Of a stretch of DNA of 64,000 nucleotides, positions 38,720 through 47,295 are shown one piece after another. This DNA is from Bordetella bronchialis (lineage in GTDB: Bacteria > Pseudomonadota > Gammaproteobacteria > Burkholderiales > Burkholderiaceae_B): positions 1 to 64,000 of the forward strand of contig NZ_CP016170.1 of NCBI RefSeq assembly GCF_001676705.1, given 5' to 3'. Within the stretch, counting starts at the first letter, position 1, and every line of letters starts with the position of its first letter. Under the pieces are notes generated by a model. The model worked only from the letters and a program-made list of their open reading frames with translations. It was not told where the DNA came from and did not search any database. The translations under genes were made by a program, and so were the position numbers.

Positions 38720-39379
38720 TCAACGCGAGGAGCCGCCGAACCAGCCGCGGATCATGGCCCACAGCGAAGACAGGATCAGCGAGAAACCGCTGATGGGCTT
38801 GGCGGGCTGCACCGGCGGGCGCGGCGCGGCCGGGCGGACGGGCGCCGCGTCGCCGCCGGAAGCGGCAGCGGCCCCGCCATCCGCCGCGCCTGCGGCCGCC
38901 GCTGGGGCGGCCGCCCCGGCCTGCCGGCTTTGCGAGATCTGCGCTTCCAGGTTCTTGGAAAACTGCGAGATGATTTGGTTGGCCACGGTCTGGATCATGC
39001 CGACGCCGCGGCCGTACTGCGCCACCGCGCCGGTCAGCGTCAGGTCGGTATCGATGATGACCTTCGACCCCTTGGCGCTGGGCTGCAGGCCGAAGCGGAT
39101 GGTGGTGTTCGCATTGCCGCGGCCCTTGGCGTCCGCGCCGTTGGCCTTGATGCGCGCGGTGTGCGCGGCGTTGTCCACTTCCTCGAAAACGGCGTTGCAC
39201 AGGAAGGTGAGCGCCACCGGGCCCAGCTTGACGCTTACCTTGCCCTTGAAGGTCTTGTCATCGACGATCTCCACCAGTTCGGCGCCCGGCATGCAGGGCA
39301 CGATGCGCTCGACATCCATCAGGACCTGCCATGCCTGGTCGGGCGGCAGCGATACTTCGAAATCGTTGGTGAATTGCAT
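38720..39379 (-). CDS. coxG: CoxG-like SRPBCC family protein
   Basis: This 219-aa protein has an N-terminal SRPBCC/START-like domain of the CoxG type (MQFTNDFEVSLPPDQAWQVLMDVERIVPCMPGAEL, ATFLCNA-like middle) of ~150 aa, followed by an Ala/Pro-rich linker and a C-terminal hydrophobic anchor (FSLILSSLWAMIRGWF). In aerobic CO dehydrogenase clusters CoxG anchors the enzyme at the membrane. The same role for the molybdenum hydroxylase encoded upstream is inferred. Confidence 0.88.
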   Translation of the reverse strand: MQFTNDFEVSLPPDQAWQVLMDVERIVPCMPGAELVEIVDDKTFKGKVSVKLGPVALTFLCNAVFEEVDNAAHTARIKANGADAKGRGNANTTIRFGLQPSAKGSKVIIDTDLTLTGAVAQYGRGVGMIQTVANQIISQFSKNLEAQISQSRQAGAAAPAAAAGAADGGAAAASGGDAAPVRPAAPRPPVQPAKPISGFSLILSSLWAMIRGWFGGSSR

Positions 39380-39543
39380 GACGGTGGTCCTCCCCGGTGC
39401 GCCGCGGACGGCGCTGGCCCAAATTCCTGTTCTTGCCCGGCGCGCTGTGGCGCTGGCACCCTGTGGCGCGCACGCCCTATTGCATGCGGTGCGGCGATGC
39501 GGACGCTGCGCGCCCGAGCATGATGCAGTGTAGCAGGTCTATG

Positions 39544-39574
39544 CCAAAATAGATACTCGTTCCAAAAATAGTAC
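39544..39574. promoter_or_regulatory. Tandem CCAAAAATAG sites upstream of coxG
   Basis: CCAAAATAGATAC (39544-39556) and CCAAAAATAGTAC (39562-39574) are two near-identical direct repeats with 18-bp spacing in an AT-rich gap upstream of coxG. A similar pair at the same spacing stands upstream of the deacetylase gene. Two helical turns of spacing suits cooperative binding of a dimeric regulator. Confidence 0.45.
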
Positions 39575-39609
39575 GGTACAAATTCCGGCGGCGCCGGCCA
39601 GGGCGTCCC

Positions 39610-41991
39610 TCAGGGGCGCAGGTCATGGCGCTGTTCGCGGTCCCGCGCCTCCCGCGCCGCCAGATGGCGCCGCACGTCCAGCGGCCTGATGGGCAGCCGC
39701 GTCACGAAGCCGGGTGCGTCCAGGGCGTCGTCCACCGCGGCCGCGATGGCGGCGCCCGCGGCATTGGTCCCGCCCTCGCCGGCTCCCTTCAGGCCCATGG
39801 GGTTCAGGGGGCTGGGCGCGTCCTCCGTGATCAGCACATCGACGGGCGGCATCTCATGGGCGGTGACCATGATGTAGTCGGCGAAGGTGGTCGAAAGCGG
39901 CTGGCCTTCGGCGTCGTAGGTGAACTCTTCGAACAGCGCGCCGCCTATGCCTTGCGCCAAGCCGCCGACGATCTGGCCTTCGATCAGCATGGGATTGACC
40001 GCGCGGCCGACGTCATAGGCCACCAGGTATTTCTCGACCAGGACCTGCCCGGTGTCGCCGTCCACGCGGACCTGTGCCACATGCACCCCGTAGGGATAGT
40101 TCATATGGTCGCTGTAGAACCAGCCTTCGGCCGACAGGCCGGGCTCGTGGCCGTCGCTGGTCCGCGACGAGGGATGCAGGTAGCGGGCGACTTCCTCCAG
40201 GCCGATCGCGCGGCCGGCCGGATCGGCGGTCCGGCGGATGCGGCCGCCTTCCACCGTGAGATCGGCCGGCGTGGCGTCCAGCAGCTTGGCGGCCACGTCC
40301 AGGGCCTTGGCGCGCACCTTGCGCGCCGCGATCTGGGTGGCCGAGCCGGACATCACGGTCACGCGCGACGCGTGCGCGCCGTTGCCGAACTCGATCTGGT
40401 CGGTGCGTCCGTGGATGACCCGCACGCGGCGGTAGTCCACGCCCAGCTCCTGGGCGCAGATCTGCGCCAGCGCGGTTTCCATGCCCTGGCCCACCGAGCC
40501 GGCGCCGGTCACGAGTTCTATCGCGCCGCTGACGTCCACCGTCAGGCGGACCATGTCGGAGGGGCCCAGGCCGGACTTCTCCACGAACATCGCCAGGCCC
40601 AGGCCCACGCGCTCGCCGGCGGCGCGGCGCTGCGTCAGCTCGGCCCGCAGCCGGGGCCAGTCCAGCCTGGCCAGCGTCTTGTCGATCAGCCCGTCGTAGT
40701 CGCCGGAATCCAGCACGACGTCCGTTCCCAGCGCATCCAGCGGGCGCGCGTAGGGCATCTCTTGCGATTTGATCAGGTTGCGGCGGCGCGCCTCGACGGG
40801 GTCGATGCCGACACGGCGGGCGATCGCATCCATCAGGCGTTCGCGCACGAAGGTGGTTTCGTAGCGGCCGGGCGAACGGTAGGTGGCGGCGGGCGTCTTG
40901 TTGACCAGGCGATAGTGGCCGGCCACTTCGTAGGCGGGTACGCGGTAGGGGCCCAGCAGCAGTCCCGCCGACATGTCGGCCACGCGCGCGCCGTGGGTGC
41001 GGGTGTAGGCGCCCTGGGCATGGAAGAAGGTATTGCGTATGCCCAGGATGCGCCCCTGCGCATCGATGGCGGCCTCGATCTGGTGCTGCTGCTCGCGCGA
41101 ATGGTTGGTGGCCATGAGGTTCTCGCGGCGGTCCTCTATCCATTTGACCGGGCGGCGCAGGCGCAGCGCGGCCAGGCACACCAGCACGTCCTCGGGATAG
41201 ATCTCGCCGCGCACGCCGAAGCCGCCGCCCACGTGCCCTTCGTACAGGTGGAAACTGCTGGGGCTGCGGCCGAGCATCTTGGCCATTTCGTCGCGGTTCC
41301 AATGCGACTTCTTGGCGGCGCCGTGCATCTCCAGCACGTCGCGCGCGGCGTCGTAGCGCGCCACGGCGCCGCGGCATTCCAGCGGCACGCCGGAATGCCG
41401 GCCGACGGCCAGATCCAGCGCGATGACGGCATGCGCCGCGGCGAAAGCGGCCGCCACGTCGCCATAGCCCTTGCGGATCACCGTGGGTTCGGTGTTCAGG
41501 CCGGGCAGGAACTCGCCGGGCTCGTCGCGGGCCGACAGGATGGGCGGCAAGGGATCGATCCGGACCTCGACCAGGTCCGCCGCGTCTTCCGCCACGTAGG
41601 GACTGTCGGCGAATACCACCGCCACCGGCTCGCCGACGTAGCGCACGCGCTCCCGCGCCAGGATGGGCTGGCAATAGGGTTCGAGCCCGGTGACCTTGGT
41701 GGCGCGGAAAGGGATGGGCGGAATATCGGCGACGTCCGCGCCTGTCCACGCGGCCACCACGCCGCGCAGCGCGAGCGCGGGCGCGGTATCGATGCCGACG
41801 ATGCGGCCGTGCGCCGTTTGCGCGCGCACGACGCGCATATGCAATTGCCGCGGGAAATTCACATCGGCGGCGAAGCAGGCCTCGCCACGGACCAGCGGGG
41901 GATCTTCCAGCCGCGCAACGGAGCGGCCGACGATGCGTTCCCCGGTGGCGGGCGCGTCGACGCGCGGGACTTCGTACACGTGGGCGCTCAT
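39610..41991 (-). CDS. Molybdenum hydroxylase large subunit (CoxL/XdhB-like)
   Basis: This 793-aa molybdopterin-binding catalytic subunit begins GERIVGRSVARLEDPPLVRGEACF and carries the catalytic Glu near its C terminus (GAGEGGTNAAG, about residue 735). The active-site loop near residues 365-377 reads TYRSPGRYE, not the AYxCSFR signature of true form I CO dehydrogenase, so CO oxidation is unlikely; hydroxylation of an N-heterocycle, aldehyde or aromatic CoA ester is more likely. ATG 41991 lies 4 bp after the iron-sulphur subunit. Confidence 0.92.
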   Translation of the reverse strand: MSAHVYEVPRVDAPATGERIVGRSVARLEDPPLVRGEACFAADVNFPRQLHMRVVRAQTAHGRIVGIDTAPALALRGVVAAWTGADVADIPPIPFRATKVTGLEPYCQPILARERVRYVGEPVAVVFADSPYVAEDAADLVEVRIDPLPPILSARDEPGEFLPGLNTEPTVIRKGYGDVAAAFAAAHAVIALDLAVGRHSGVPLECRGAVARYDAARDVLEMHGAAKKSHWNRDEMAKMLGRSPSSFHLYEGHVGGGFGVRGEIYPEDVLVCLAALRLRRPVKWIEDRRENLMATNHSREQQHQIEAAIDAQGRILGIRNTFFHAQGAYTRTHGARVADMSAGLLLGPYRVPAYEVAGHYRLVNKTPAATYRSPGRYETTFVRERLMDAIARRVGIDPVEARRRNLIKSQEMPYARPLDALGTDVVLDSGDYDGLIDKTLARLDWPRLRAELTQRRAAGERVGLGLAMFVEKSGLGPSDMVRLTVDVSGAIELVTGAGSVGQGMETALAQICAQELGVDYRRVRVIHGRTDQIEFGNGAHASRVTVMSGSATQIAARKVRAKALDVAAKLLDATPADLTVEGGRIRRTADPAGRAIGLEEVARYLHPSSRTSDGHEPGLSAEGWFYSDHMNYPYGVHVAQVRVDGDTGQVLVEKYLVAYDVGRAVNPMLIEGQIVGGLAQGIGGALFEEFTYDAEGQPLSTTFADYIMVTAHEMPPVDVLITEDAPSPLNPMGLKGAGEGGTNAAGAAIAAAVDDALDAPGFVTRLPIRPLDVRRHLAAREARDREQRHDLRP

Positions 41992-41995
41992 GGGG

Positions 41996-42526
41996 TCAGC
42001 CTCCCTTGGCGGCGTTCGGCGCGGCATGGCCGGCCGCCATGGCCGCGCGGGCGGCGCGCACGGCGGCCAGGATATTCTGGTAGCCCGTGCAGCGGCATAG
42101 ATTGGAGGACAGCACGTCCAGCAATTCCGCATCGCTGATGTCGGGGTTGCGCTCCAGCGCCCCCGTGGCCAGCATCAGGAAACCCGGCGTGCAGAAGCCG
42201 CACTGCAAGGCATGATGGTCCATGAAGGCCTGCTGCATGGGGTGGAAACCGGCGCCGTCGGCCAGGCCTTCCACGGTGCGGATGCAAGAGCCTTCGGCCT
42301 GCACCGCGAACATCAGGCAGGACCGCACGGGCTCGCCATCCACCAGCACGGTGCAGGCGCCGCATACGCCATGCTCGCAGCCGATGTGCGTGCCGGTCTG
42401 TCCGCAGTCGTCGCGGATGGCATCGACCAGCGTCTTGCGCGCTTCCACGCGTATCGGATATGCCACCCCGTTCACTTCCAGGACGACGTCGTGGTCCATG
42501 CCGGCTGTTTCGTCACGCTCGTTCAT
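41996..42526 (-). CDS. Molybdenum hydroxylase [2Fe-2S] subunit (CoxS-like)
   Basis: This 176-aa electron-transfer subunit has two [2Fe-2S] clusters: the plant-ferredoxin type CEHGVCGACTVL...RSC at about residues 50-75, and the C-terminal CGFCTPG...CRCTGY. It passes electrons from the molybdenum site to the FAD subunit. The order FAD, FeS, Mo subunit is that of Cox/Ndh-type operons. ATG 42526 is preceded by AGGGGAT. Confidence 0.95.
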   Translation of the reverse strand: MNERDETAGMDHDVVLEVNGVAYPIRVEARKTLVDAIRDDCGQTGTHIGCEHGVCGACTVLVDGEPVRSCLMFAVQAEGSCIRTVEGLADGAGFHPMQQAFMDHHALQCGFCTPGFLMLATGALERNPDISDAELLDVLSSNLCRCTGYQNILAAVRAARAAMAAGHAAPNAAKGG

Positions 42527-42545
42527 CGGTATCCCCTGCGATGCG

Positions 42546-43430
42546 TTATCGCGGCGCCGCGCCGCCGTGGGCCTGGGCCAGCGCGCGCCGCACGGCCGCG
42601 CGCACCAGGTCGCGGCGATAGGCCCGCTCGTCGTCGCCGCTGTCCACGGGCTCTGCTTCCATGGCCGCGGCCTCCGCCGCGCGCATGAAGGTATCCGGGT
42701 GCGGCGCTTCGCCTTCCAGGCAAGCCTGGGCGGCCGGCATGCGGCGCGGGCGGTCTTCCACGCCGCCCAGGCCGATGCGCACGTTGCGCATGACCGTCCC
42801 GCCACTGCCGGCGTGTTCCTCGTATGTGACCAGCGCCATGGCCTGGGCGAAATCGCCGGCGCGCCGGCTGAACTCGTAGAAGCCGCAGCGGGTGCCTTCG
42901 GGCAGGACGGGCAGGCTGGCGCCCACCAGCAGTTCGTCGGCGGCCAGCGCGGTGGCCATATAGCCGTGAAAGAAATCGCGCGCGTCGATATGCCGCGTCC
43001 CGCGCAGGCTGCGCGCCTCGAAGACGGCGTCAAGCGTGGCCGCGACCAGGCACCATTCCGACGCCGGGTCGGCATTGGCGATACTGCCGCAGAAGGTGCC
43101 GCGGGTGCGGATGGGCAGGTGCGCGATATGTCGGACGACCGTGCAAAGCAACGTGCCCAGCGGACCCGGCGCGACGGGCGCATGGAAGCCGGCGTGGCGC
43201 ACGCAGGCGCCGATGTGCAGCCGGCCGTCGCGCACTTCCAGCCGGCGCAGTTCGTCGATGCGGTTGATGTCCACCAGGTAGGCGGGGCGCGCCAGCCGCA
43301 GCGCCATGGCGGGCACCAGGGTCTGGCCACCGGCCAGCACGCGTCCGTCCTGCTCGCAGACGTCGGCGAGGATCATGACCGCCTGGTCCACCGAAGTGGG
43401 TACGTAGTGCACGAATCTGCTGGGTTTCAT
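42546..43430 (-). CDS. Molybdenum hydroxylase FAD subunit (CoxM-like)
   Basis: This 294-aa FAD-binding subunit shows the flavin motifs VLAGGQTLVPAMALR (residues ~32-46) and TRGTFCGSIANADPASEW, of the CoxM/XdhA type. It is the first gene of the operon read leftward. ATG 43430 is chosen as family-like start (MKPSRFVHYVPTSVDQA); the frame remains open upstream without support. Confidence 0.95.
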   Translation of the reverse strand: MKPSRFVHYVPTSVDQAVMILADVCEQDGRVLAGGQTLVPAMALRLARPAYLVDINRIDELRRLEVRDGRLHIGACVRHAGFHAPVAPGPLGTLLCTVVRHIAHLPIRTRGTFCGSIANADPASEWCLVAATLDAVFEARSLRGTRHIDARDFFHGYMATALAADELLVGASLPVLPEGTRCGFYEFSRRAGDFAQAMALVTYEEHAGSGGTVMRNVRIGLGGVEDRPRRMPAAQACLEGEAPHPDTFMRAAEAAAMEAEPVDSGDDERAYRRDLVRAAVRRALAQAHGGAAPR

Positions 43431-43473
43431 CGCCGCCTTGCCCCTGCGCCGCACCCGTGAGCGAGTGCGCGGT

Positions 43474-43504
43474 GTTATATTTATGGGATTATAACTATTT
43501 TTGG
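43474..43504. promoter_or_regulatory. Tandem CCAAAAATAG-like sites upstream of deacetylase
   Basis: Read on the minus strand, CCAAAAATAGTTAT (43491-43504) and CCATAAATATAAC (43474-43486) stand 18 bp apart, between the divergent FAD subunit and deacetylase genes. This mirrors the pair upstream of coxG, so both transcription units may share one regulator. Confidence 0.45.
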
Positions 43505-43622
43505 TACGGTCACAACGCGGGTACCGCACCAAGCCTGGCATTGCTTTTCCTGACGGGACGCGCCGCCGCGCCCCTTTCCCAAACCGGCCCCGGCCACCCG
43601 AGCACCTCCGGAGAGAACCGCC

Positions 43623-44513
43623 ATGCTGTTGCCCAGCCACGATCGCTATCCCTATCGCGCCATCGGCGCGCGCAAAGACTACAGCTGGCCGGAAGGCAAG
43701 CGCCTGGCGATGCACATCGGCCTGAATATCGAGATATTCGCCTTCGGTACGGGCCTGAGCCACAACCTGACCGTGCCGCTGCCCGCGCCCGACCAGCGCG
43801 CCTTCGCGTGGACGGACTACGGCAACCGGATCGGCGTGTGGCGGATCCTGGATATGCTGGACGAGCTGGGCCTGCCCGCGGCGCACCTTTGCAACACCGA
43901 GATCTTCAAGTACTGCCCGGCGCTGATCGCGCCCATCAAGGCCCGCGGCGACGAGTTCATCGGCCACGGCCGCACCAACGCCGAGCGCCACGGTTCGATG
44001 TGGGAACCGGACGAGGCACGCTTCCTGACCGAGGTGCGCGATGCGATCCGCGAACACACGGGCCAGGAGGTACGCGGCTGGATGGCGCCGTGGATGTCCC
44101 ACAGCCGCCATACGCCCGACCTGCTGCAGGAGACGGGATACAAGTTCCTGATGGACTGGCCGGCGGACGACCAGCCGATCTGGATGAAGACGCGCGGCGG
44201 CCGCATCATGTCGGTGCCCTATCCGCTGGAGTTGAACGATTCCCCGCAGATGCTGGTGCGACATCACACGCCGGACCAGTTCAGCCAAATGGTGATCGAT
44301 CAATTCGAAGAGATGCTGGACCAGAGCGCCAAGCAGCCGCTGGTGTTCGGGATCGCGCTGCACACGATGGTGACGGGACAGCCGTATCGCCTGCGCGCGA
44401 TGCGCCGCGCGCTGAAGTACATCGCCGAGCATCCGCGTCGCAACGAGGTCTGGTTCACCCGGCCGGGCGCGATCTACGATCACTGCGTCAATCTTCCGGA
44501 AGGCACGATGTAG
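43623..44513 (+). CDS. Polysaccharide-deacetylase-family protein (allantoinase PuuE-like), copy A
   Basis: This 296-aa protein of the NodB-like deacetylase superfamily is of the type to which non-metal-dependent allantoinase PuuE belongs. Visible: GLNIEIFAFG, DYGNRIGVWRILDMLDELGLPAA, GDEFIGHGRTNAERHG, WMAPWMSHSRHTPDLLQETGYKFLMDW. It starts after CGGAGAGAACC. It is about 70% identical by eye to the gene at 58037. Next to a molybdenum hydroxylase, a ring-opening amidohydrolase in N-heterocycle breakdown is a reasonable inference. Confidence 0.85.
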   Translation: MLLPSHDRYPYRAIGARKDYSWPEGKRLAMHIGLNIEIFAFGTGLSHNLTVPLPAPDQRAFAWTDYGNRIGVWRILDMLDELGLPAAHLCNTEIFKYCPALIAPIKARGDEFIGHGRTNAERHGSMWEPDEARFLTEVRDAIREHTGQEVRGWMAPWMSHSRHTPDLLQETGYKFLMDWPADDQPIWMKTRGGRIMSVPYPLELNDSPQMLVRHHTPDQFSQMVIDQFEEMLDQSAKQPLVFGIALHTMVTGQPYRLRAMRRALKYIAEHPRRNEVWFTRPGAIYDHCVNLPEGTM

Positions 44514-44556
44514 GCGGAATGCGCGCCGGCATTGCCGGCGGCCCTTCGCTGGAGGC

Positions 44557-44580
44557 ATGCCGGGCATGGCCCGGCATTTT
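44557..44580. terminator. Terminator between convergent deacetylase and Bug genes
   Basis: ATGCCGGGC (44557-44565) pairs with GCCCGGCAT (44569-44577) over a 3-base loop and runs into TTTT. It lies between convergent genes, so it mainly ends the deacetylase transcript. Confidence 0.75.
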
Positions 44581-44587
44581 CGTTCCA

Positions 44588-45658
44588 TCAATCCAGCGTG
44601 ATGTTGGCCTTTTTGACGATGGCATCGAAGTTGGCAAAATTCTTCACGGTACGTTCGGTGAAGACGTCCGGGCTGGTGTACTGGACTTCCAGCCCCTGCG
44701 ATTCGAGCAGCGACTTCAGGTCCGGCCGCTGCAGCGCGGCGTCGATGGCTTTCGATAGGGCGTCGACGATGGCGGGCGGCGTACCCTTGGGCGCATAAAA
44801 GCCGAACAGATTCTCCGCGCTGAAGTTCTTGACGCCTGCTTCGGTGATGGTGGGCACCTCGGGCAACATGGGCAACCTATGGTCGCCGGCCACGGCCAGG
44901 ACGCGCACCGCGCCGCTCTTCATGTGCGGGACGGCGGCGGGCGCGCTAAGGAACATCAGGCTGGAGTTGCCGGAGATCAAATCCATCAATGCCTGCGAGC
45001 CGCCGCGGTAGGGCACATGGGTGATCTGTACGCCGGTGGTCAGCATCAGGAGTTCGCCTTCCAGGTGCGATAGCGTGCCGATGCCGATGGAGGCAAAGTT
45101 ATGCTTGCCGGGCTCCCGCTTGAGAAGGTCGAGAAGCTGCTGGACATTCTGCGGCGCGGATTTGGACGGAACGACCAGAATGTGCGGCGCGAGCGCGACA
45201 CCCGCAACGGCCGCGAAGTCGTCCCGCAGGTTGACCGACGGCGGTACCTTGGAAGCCGCCTTGAAGATGGCGGAGTCGGTCGTGCACCCGAACAGAATCG
45301 TGTAGCCGTCCGCCGGCGCATGCGCGACAACAGACATCCCGATCAAGCCGCTGCCGCCGGTACGGTTCTCCACAACCACGGACTGCTTCATCGCTTCGGA
45401 GATGCGCTGGCCGATGCTGCGCGCCAGCGTGTCGGTGGCGCCCCCAACCGGATACGGAACGACGATGGTGATGGGACGCTCCGGAAAAGCCGCCCGCGCC
45501 GGCCCCGCCGGCAGTATGGCCGCCGCGGCGGCCGCCAGCGCAAGCGAAGAAAGCGCGAACAATCGCCGGACACGGCAAGCGATACCGCTGTCGCTCGACA
45601 AGCCGGATCGCAAAAAGGCGGGACCGGCACTAGGGGCACGATGCGGGAATGCGGACAT
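44588..45658 (-). CDS. Bug-family tripartite tricarboxylate receptor
   Basis: This 356-aa periplasmic receptor has landmarks PITIVVPYPVGGATDTLAR, VENRTGGSGLIGM, FYAPKGTPPAIVDAL. The signal peptide is preceded by an unusually long ~30-residue N-terminal region, so the true start may lie further in, though no better start codon is visible. It converges on the deacetylase gene. The upstream side at 45720-45744 carries the TTTTTGGTACGG motif shared with the molybdenum hydroxylase region. Confidence 0.9.
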   Translation of the reverse strand: MSAFPHRAPSAGPAFLRSGLSSDSGIACRVRRLFALSSLALAAAAAAILPAGPARAAFPERPITIVVPYPVGGATDTLARSIGQRISEAMKQSVVVENRTGGSGLIGMSVVAHAPADGYTILFGCTTDSAIFKAASKVPPSVNLRDDFAAVAGVALAPHILVVPSKSAPQNVQQLLDLLKREPGKHNFASIGIGTLSHLEGELLMLTTGVQITHVPYRGGSQALMDLISGNSSLMFLSAPAAVPHMKSGAVRVLAVAGDHRLPMLPEVPTITEAGVKNFSAENLFGFYAPKGTPPAIVDALSKAIDAALQRPDLKSLLESQGLEVQYTSPDVFTERTVKNFANFDAIVKKANITLD

Positions 45659-45719
45659 GGGCGTTCCTGAAGATGGCGTGGGTGGGTATGCGGCGGGAGC
45701 CGGGTGTAGTTCTACTGTT

Positions 45720-45744
45720 GGGATTTTTCCCGTTTTTGGTACGG
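45720..45744. promoter_or_regulatory. TTTTTGGTACGG site upstream of Bug gene
   Basis: The palindrome GGGA-TTTT-TCCC (45720-45731) abuts CGTTTTTGGTACGG (45731-45744), which matches the site at 43495-43508. It is about 65-85 bp upstream of the Bug start. A shared regulon with the hydroxylase and deacetylase genes is inferred. Confidence 0.4.
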
Positions 45745-45849
45745 TTCGCTACGTGGGTATTCCCTAGCGTCAGGTTGTGCGCTGCGGGGCGTTTTGTTGG
45801 GCGTGACGGTTGTGGAGGGGGCAGGCGTTGTTGGCTTGCTGATGTGGGT

Positions 45850-46606
45850 CGTCTGTCTTGCTCATGCCGTCCGTTCGGTTTGCTTATGCCGTTCGTCGGC
45901 TTGTTTATGCCGTCGTGGCTTGCTTATGCCGTCGTGGCTTGCTTATGCCGTCGTAGCTTGCTTATGCCGTCCGGCGGGGGAGATGCCTGGCGTGTCCGGC
46001 CCGGTCGGCCGGTCCAGCGCTTTCGCGCTGGACTACCGCGTCGTCTTCCTCGTCCGGCGGCCGAAGTGGCGGTGGTGTTCTAGCGGCTTTTTTGCCCGGC
46101 CGACCTCCCTACGGAAGCCCTCGCGCGGCCTCCGACGGGCCGGCCCCGCCAGGCATCTCCCCCGCCGGACTCACGGCTTGCCTTAGTCGCGGTTGCTGCG
46201 GCGGTCTTTGTGCTTGGCCCTTCGTGGGCGGCGTTTCGGGTTGAGAAGGATCTGCCGTTGCCCGTCGTTTTCGGGCCGCCCTGCGCGGCCCGAAAACGCC
46301 TACGCGGTGGGGGCATGCGGTGTTGCTGGTAATGCGACCGTTGCTGATGCGACGGTGGCCGGTGATGCGACGGTTGCGGGTGATGCGACGGGCGTTGGTA
46401 ATGCGACGGGTGCTGGCAATGCAACGGCTGCTGGTGATGCGAAGCCTGCTGGTAATGCGACGATTACTAGTAATGCGGAGGTCGAGGAATCGAAGTGAAA
46501 TCTTCGCCCGCGCAGGGTTGGGGGAGACAAGGCGGTGTGGCGGGCCGCCCCTCGGCCCGCCACACCGTGGCACCGAGGCTTGCAACGGATGCTCGCGATA
46601 GGTGAG
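45850..46606 (+). repeat. Palindromic element locus 2, left arm
   Basis: It is related to the locus 1 arms: boundary motif CTTGCTCATGCCG followed by a few 19-20-bp tandem copies (GCTTGCTTATGCCGTCGTG) to 45970; outer fold closed by GGAGATGCCTGGCG (45979-45992) and its complement (46147-46160); hairpin with 14-bp stem at 46266-46298 (loop CCTGC); an 18-bp tandem array with GATGCGACGG-type units (46320-46480); and the 35-bp palindrome at 46533-46567. No credible gene. The stretch 46607-46930 holds only small repeats of GGAGAGACG near 46640-46680. Confidence 0.85.
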
Positions 46607-47295
46607 ACGGTAAACCGATAAGGGATGGCGTCGGTATGTGAGGAGAGACGTTTAAAGGAGAGACGTTGAGAGGAGAGACGGTGCCGACATATCAGGCCGA
46701 TGGTGTTGGCGTAGCGGACGTCCAACACTGGCGTCGTCAGGATCGGCCATCGAATCGCGCCCCTTGAATAATCTGGCGCGCAACCGGGCAGACCAATGGG
46801 CCAACATGGGGACGCGCCGGTCGATGTCGGTGGCCCGCGTCGCCGAAGCGGTGCTGTGCCACATGACAGTATCAAGCCACCGTTACTGGAGTGGACGAAG
46901 GTGACCGTTGGACTGACGTGTATCCCCTTCTGGAACGGCCCCAATTCGCTGACCCCCGCAATGATGACCGGATCATCGCCATGTACGCACGGGGCATGAG
47001 CGTGCGCGAGATCCAGGCGTTCCTGGCCGAGAGCCACGGCACCGAGGTCTCGCCGGACTTCATCAGCTCGGTCACCGACGAGGTCATGGCCGAGACGATT
47101 GCCTGGCAGAACCGGCCGCTGGAGGCGATGTACCCGGTGGTGTTCTTCGACGCGCTGCGGGTTAAGATCCGCGACGACGGCGGGGTCACCAACAAGGCCG
47201 TGTACCTGGCTCTGGGCGTGCAGGCTGACGGCCAGCGCGACGTGCTGGGCCTGTGGGTCGAGCAGACCGAGGGGGCCAAGTTCTGGCTCAAGGTC

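Noticed and set aside
39610..43430. True aerobic CO dehydrogenase
   Set aside because: The AYxCSFR active-site motif is missing in the large subunit.
46193..46498. 101-aa frame with NATVAG-type hexapeptide repeats
   Set aside because: The repeat occurs in other arms in other strands and frames with stops, so DNA-level repetition explains it better than a protein.
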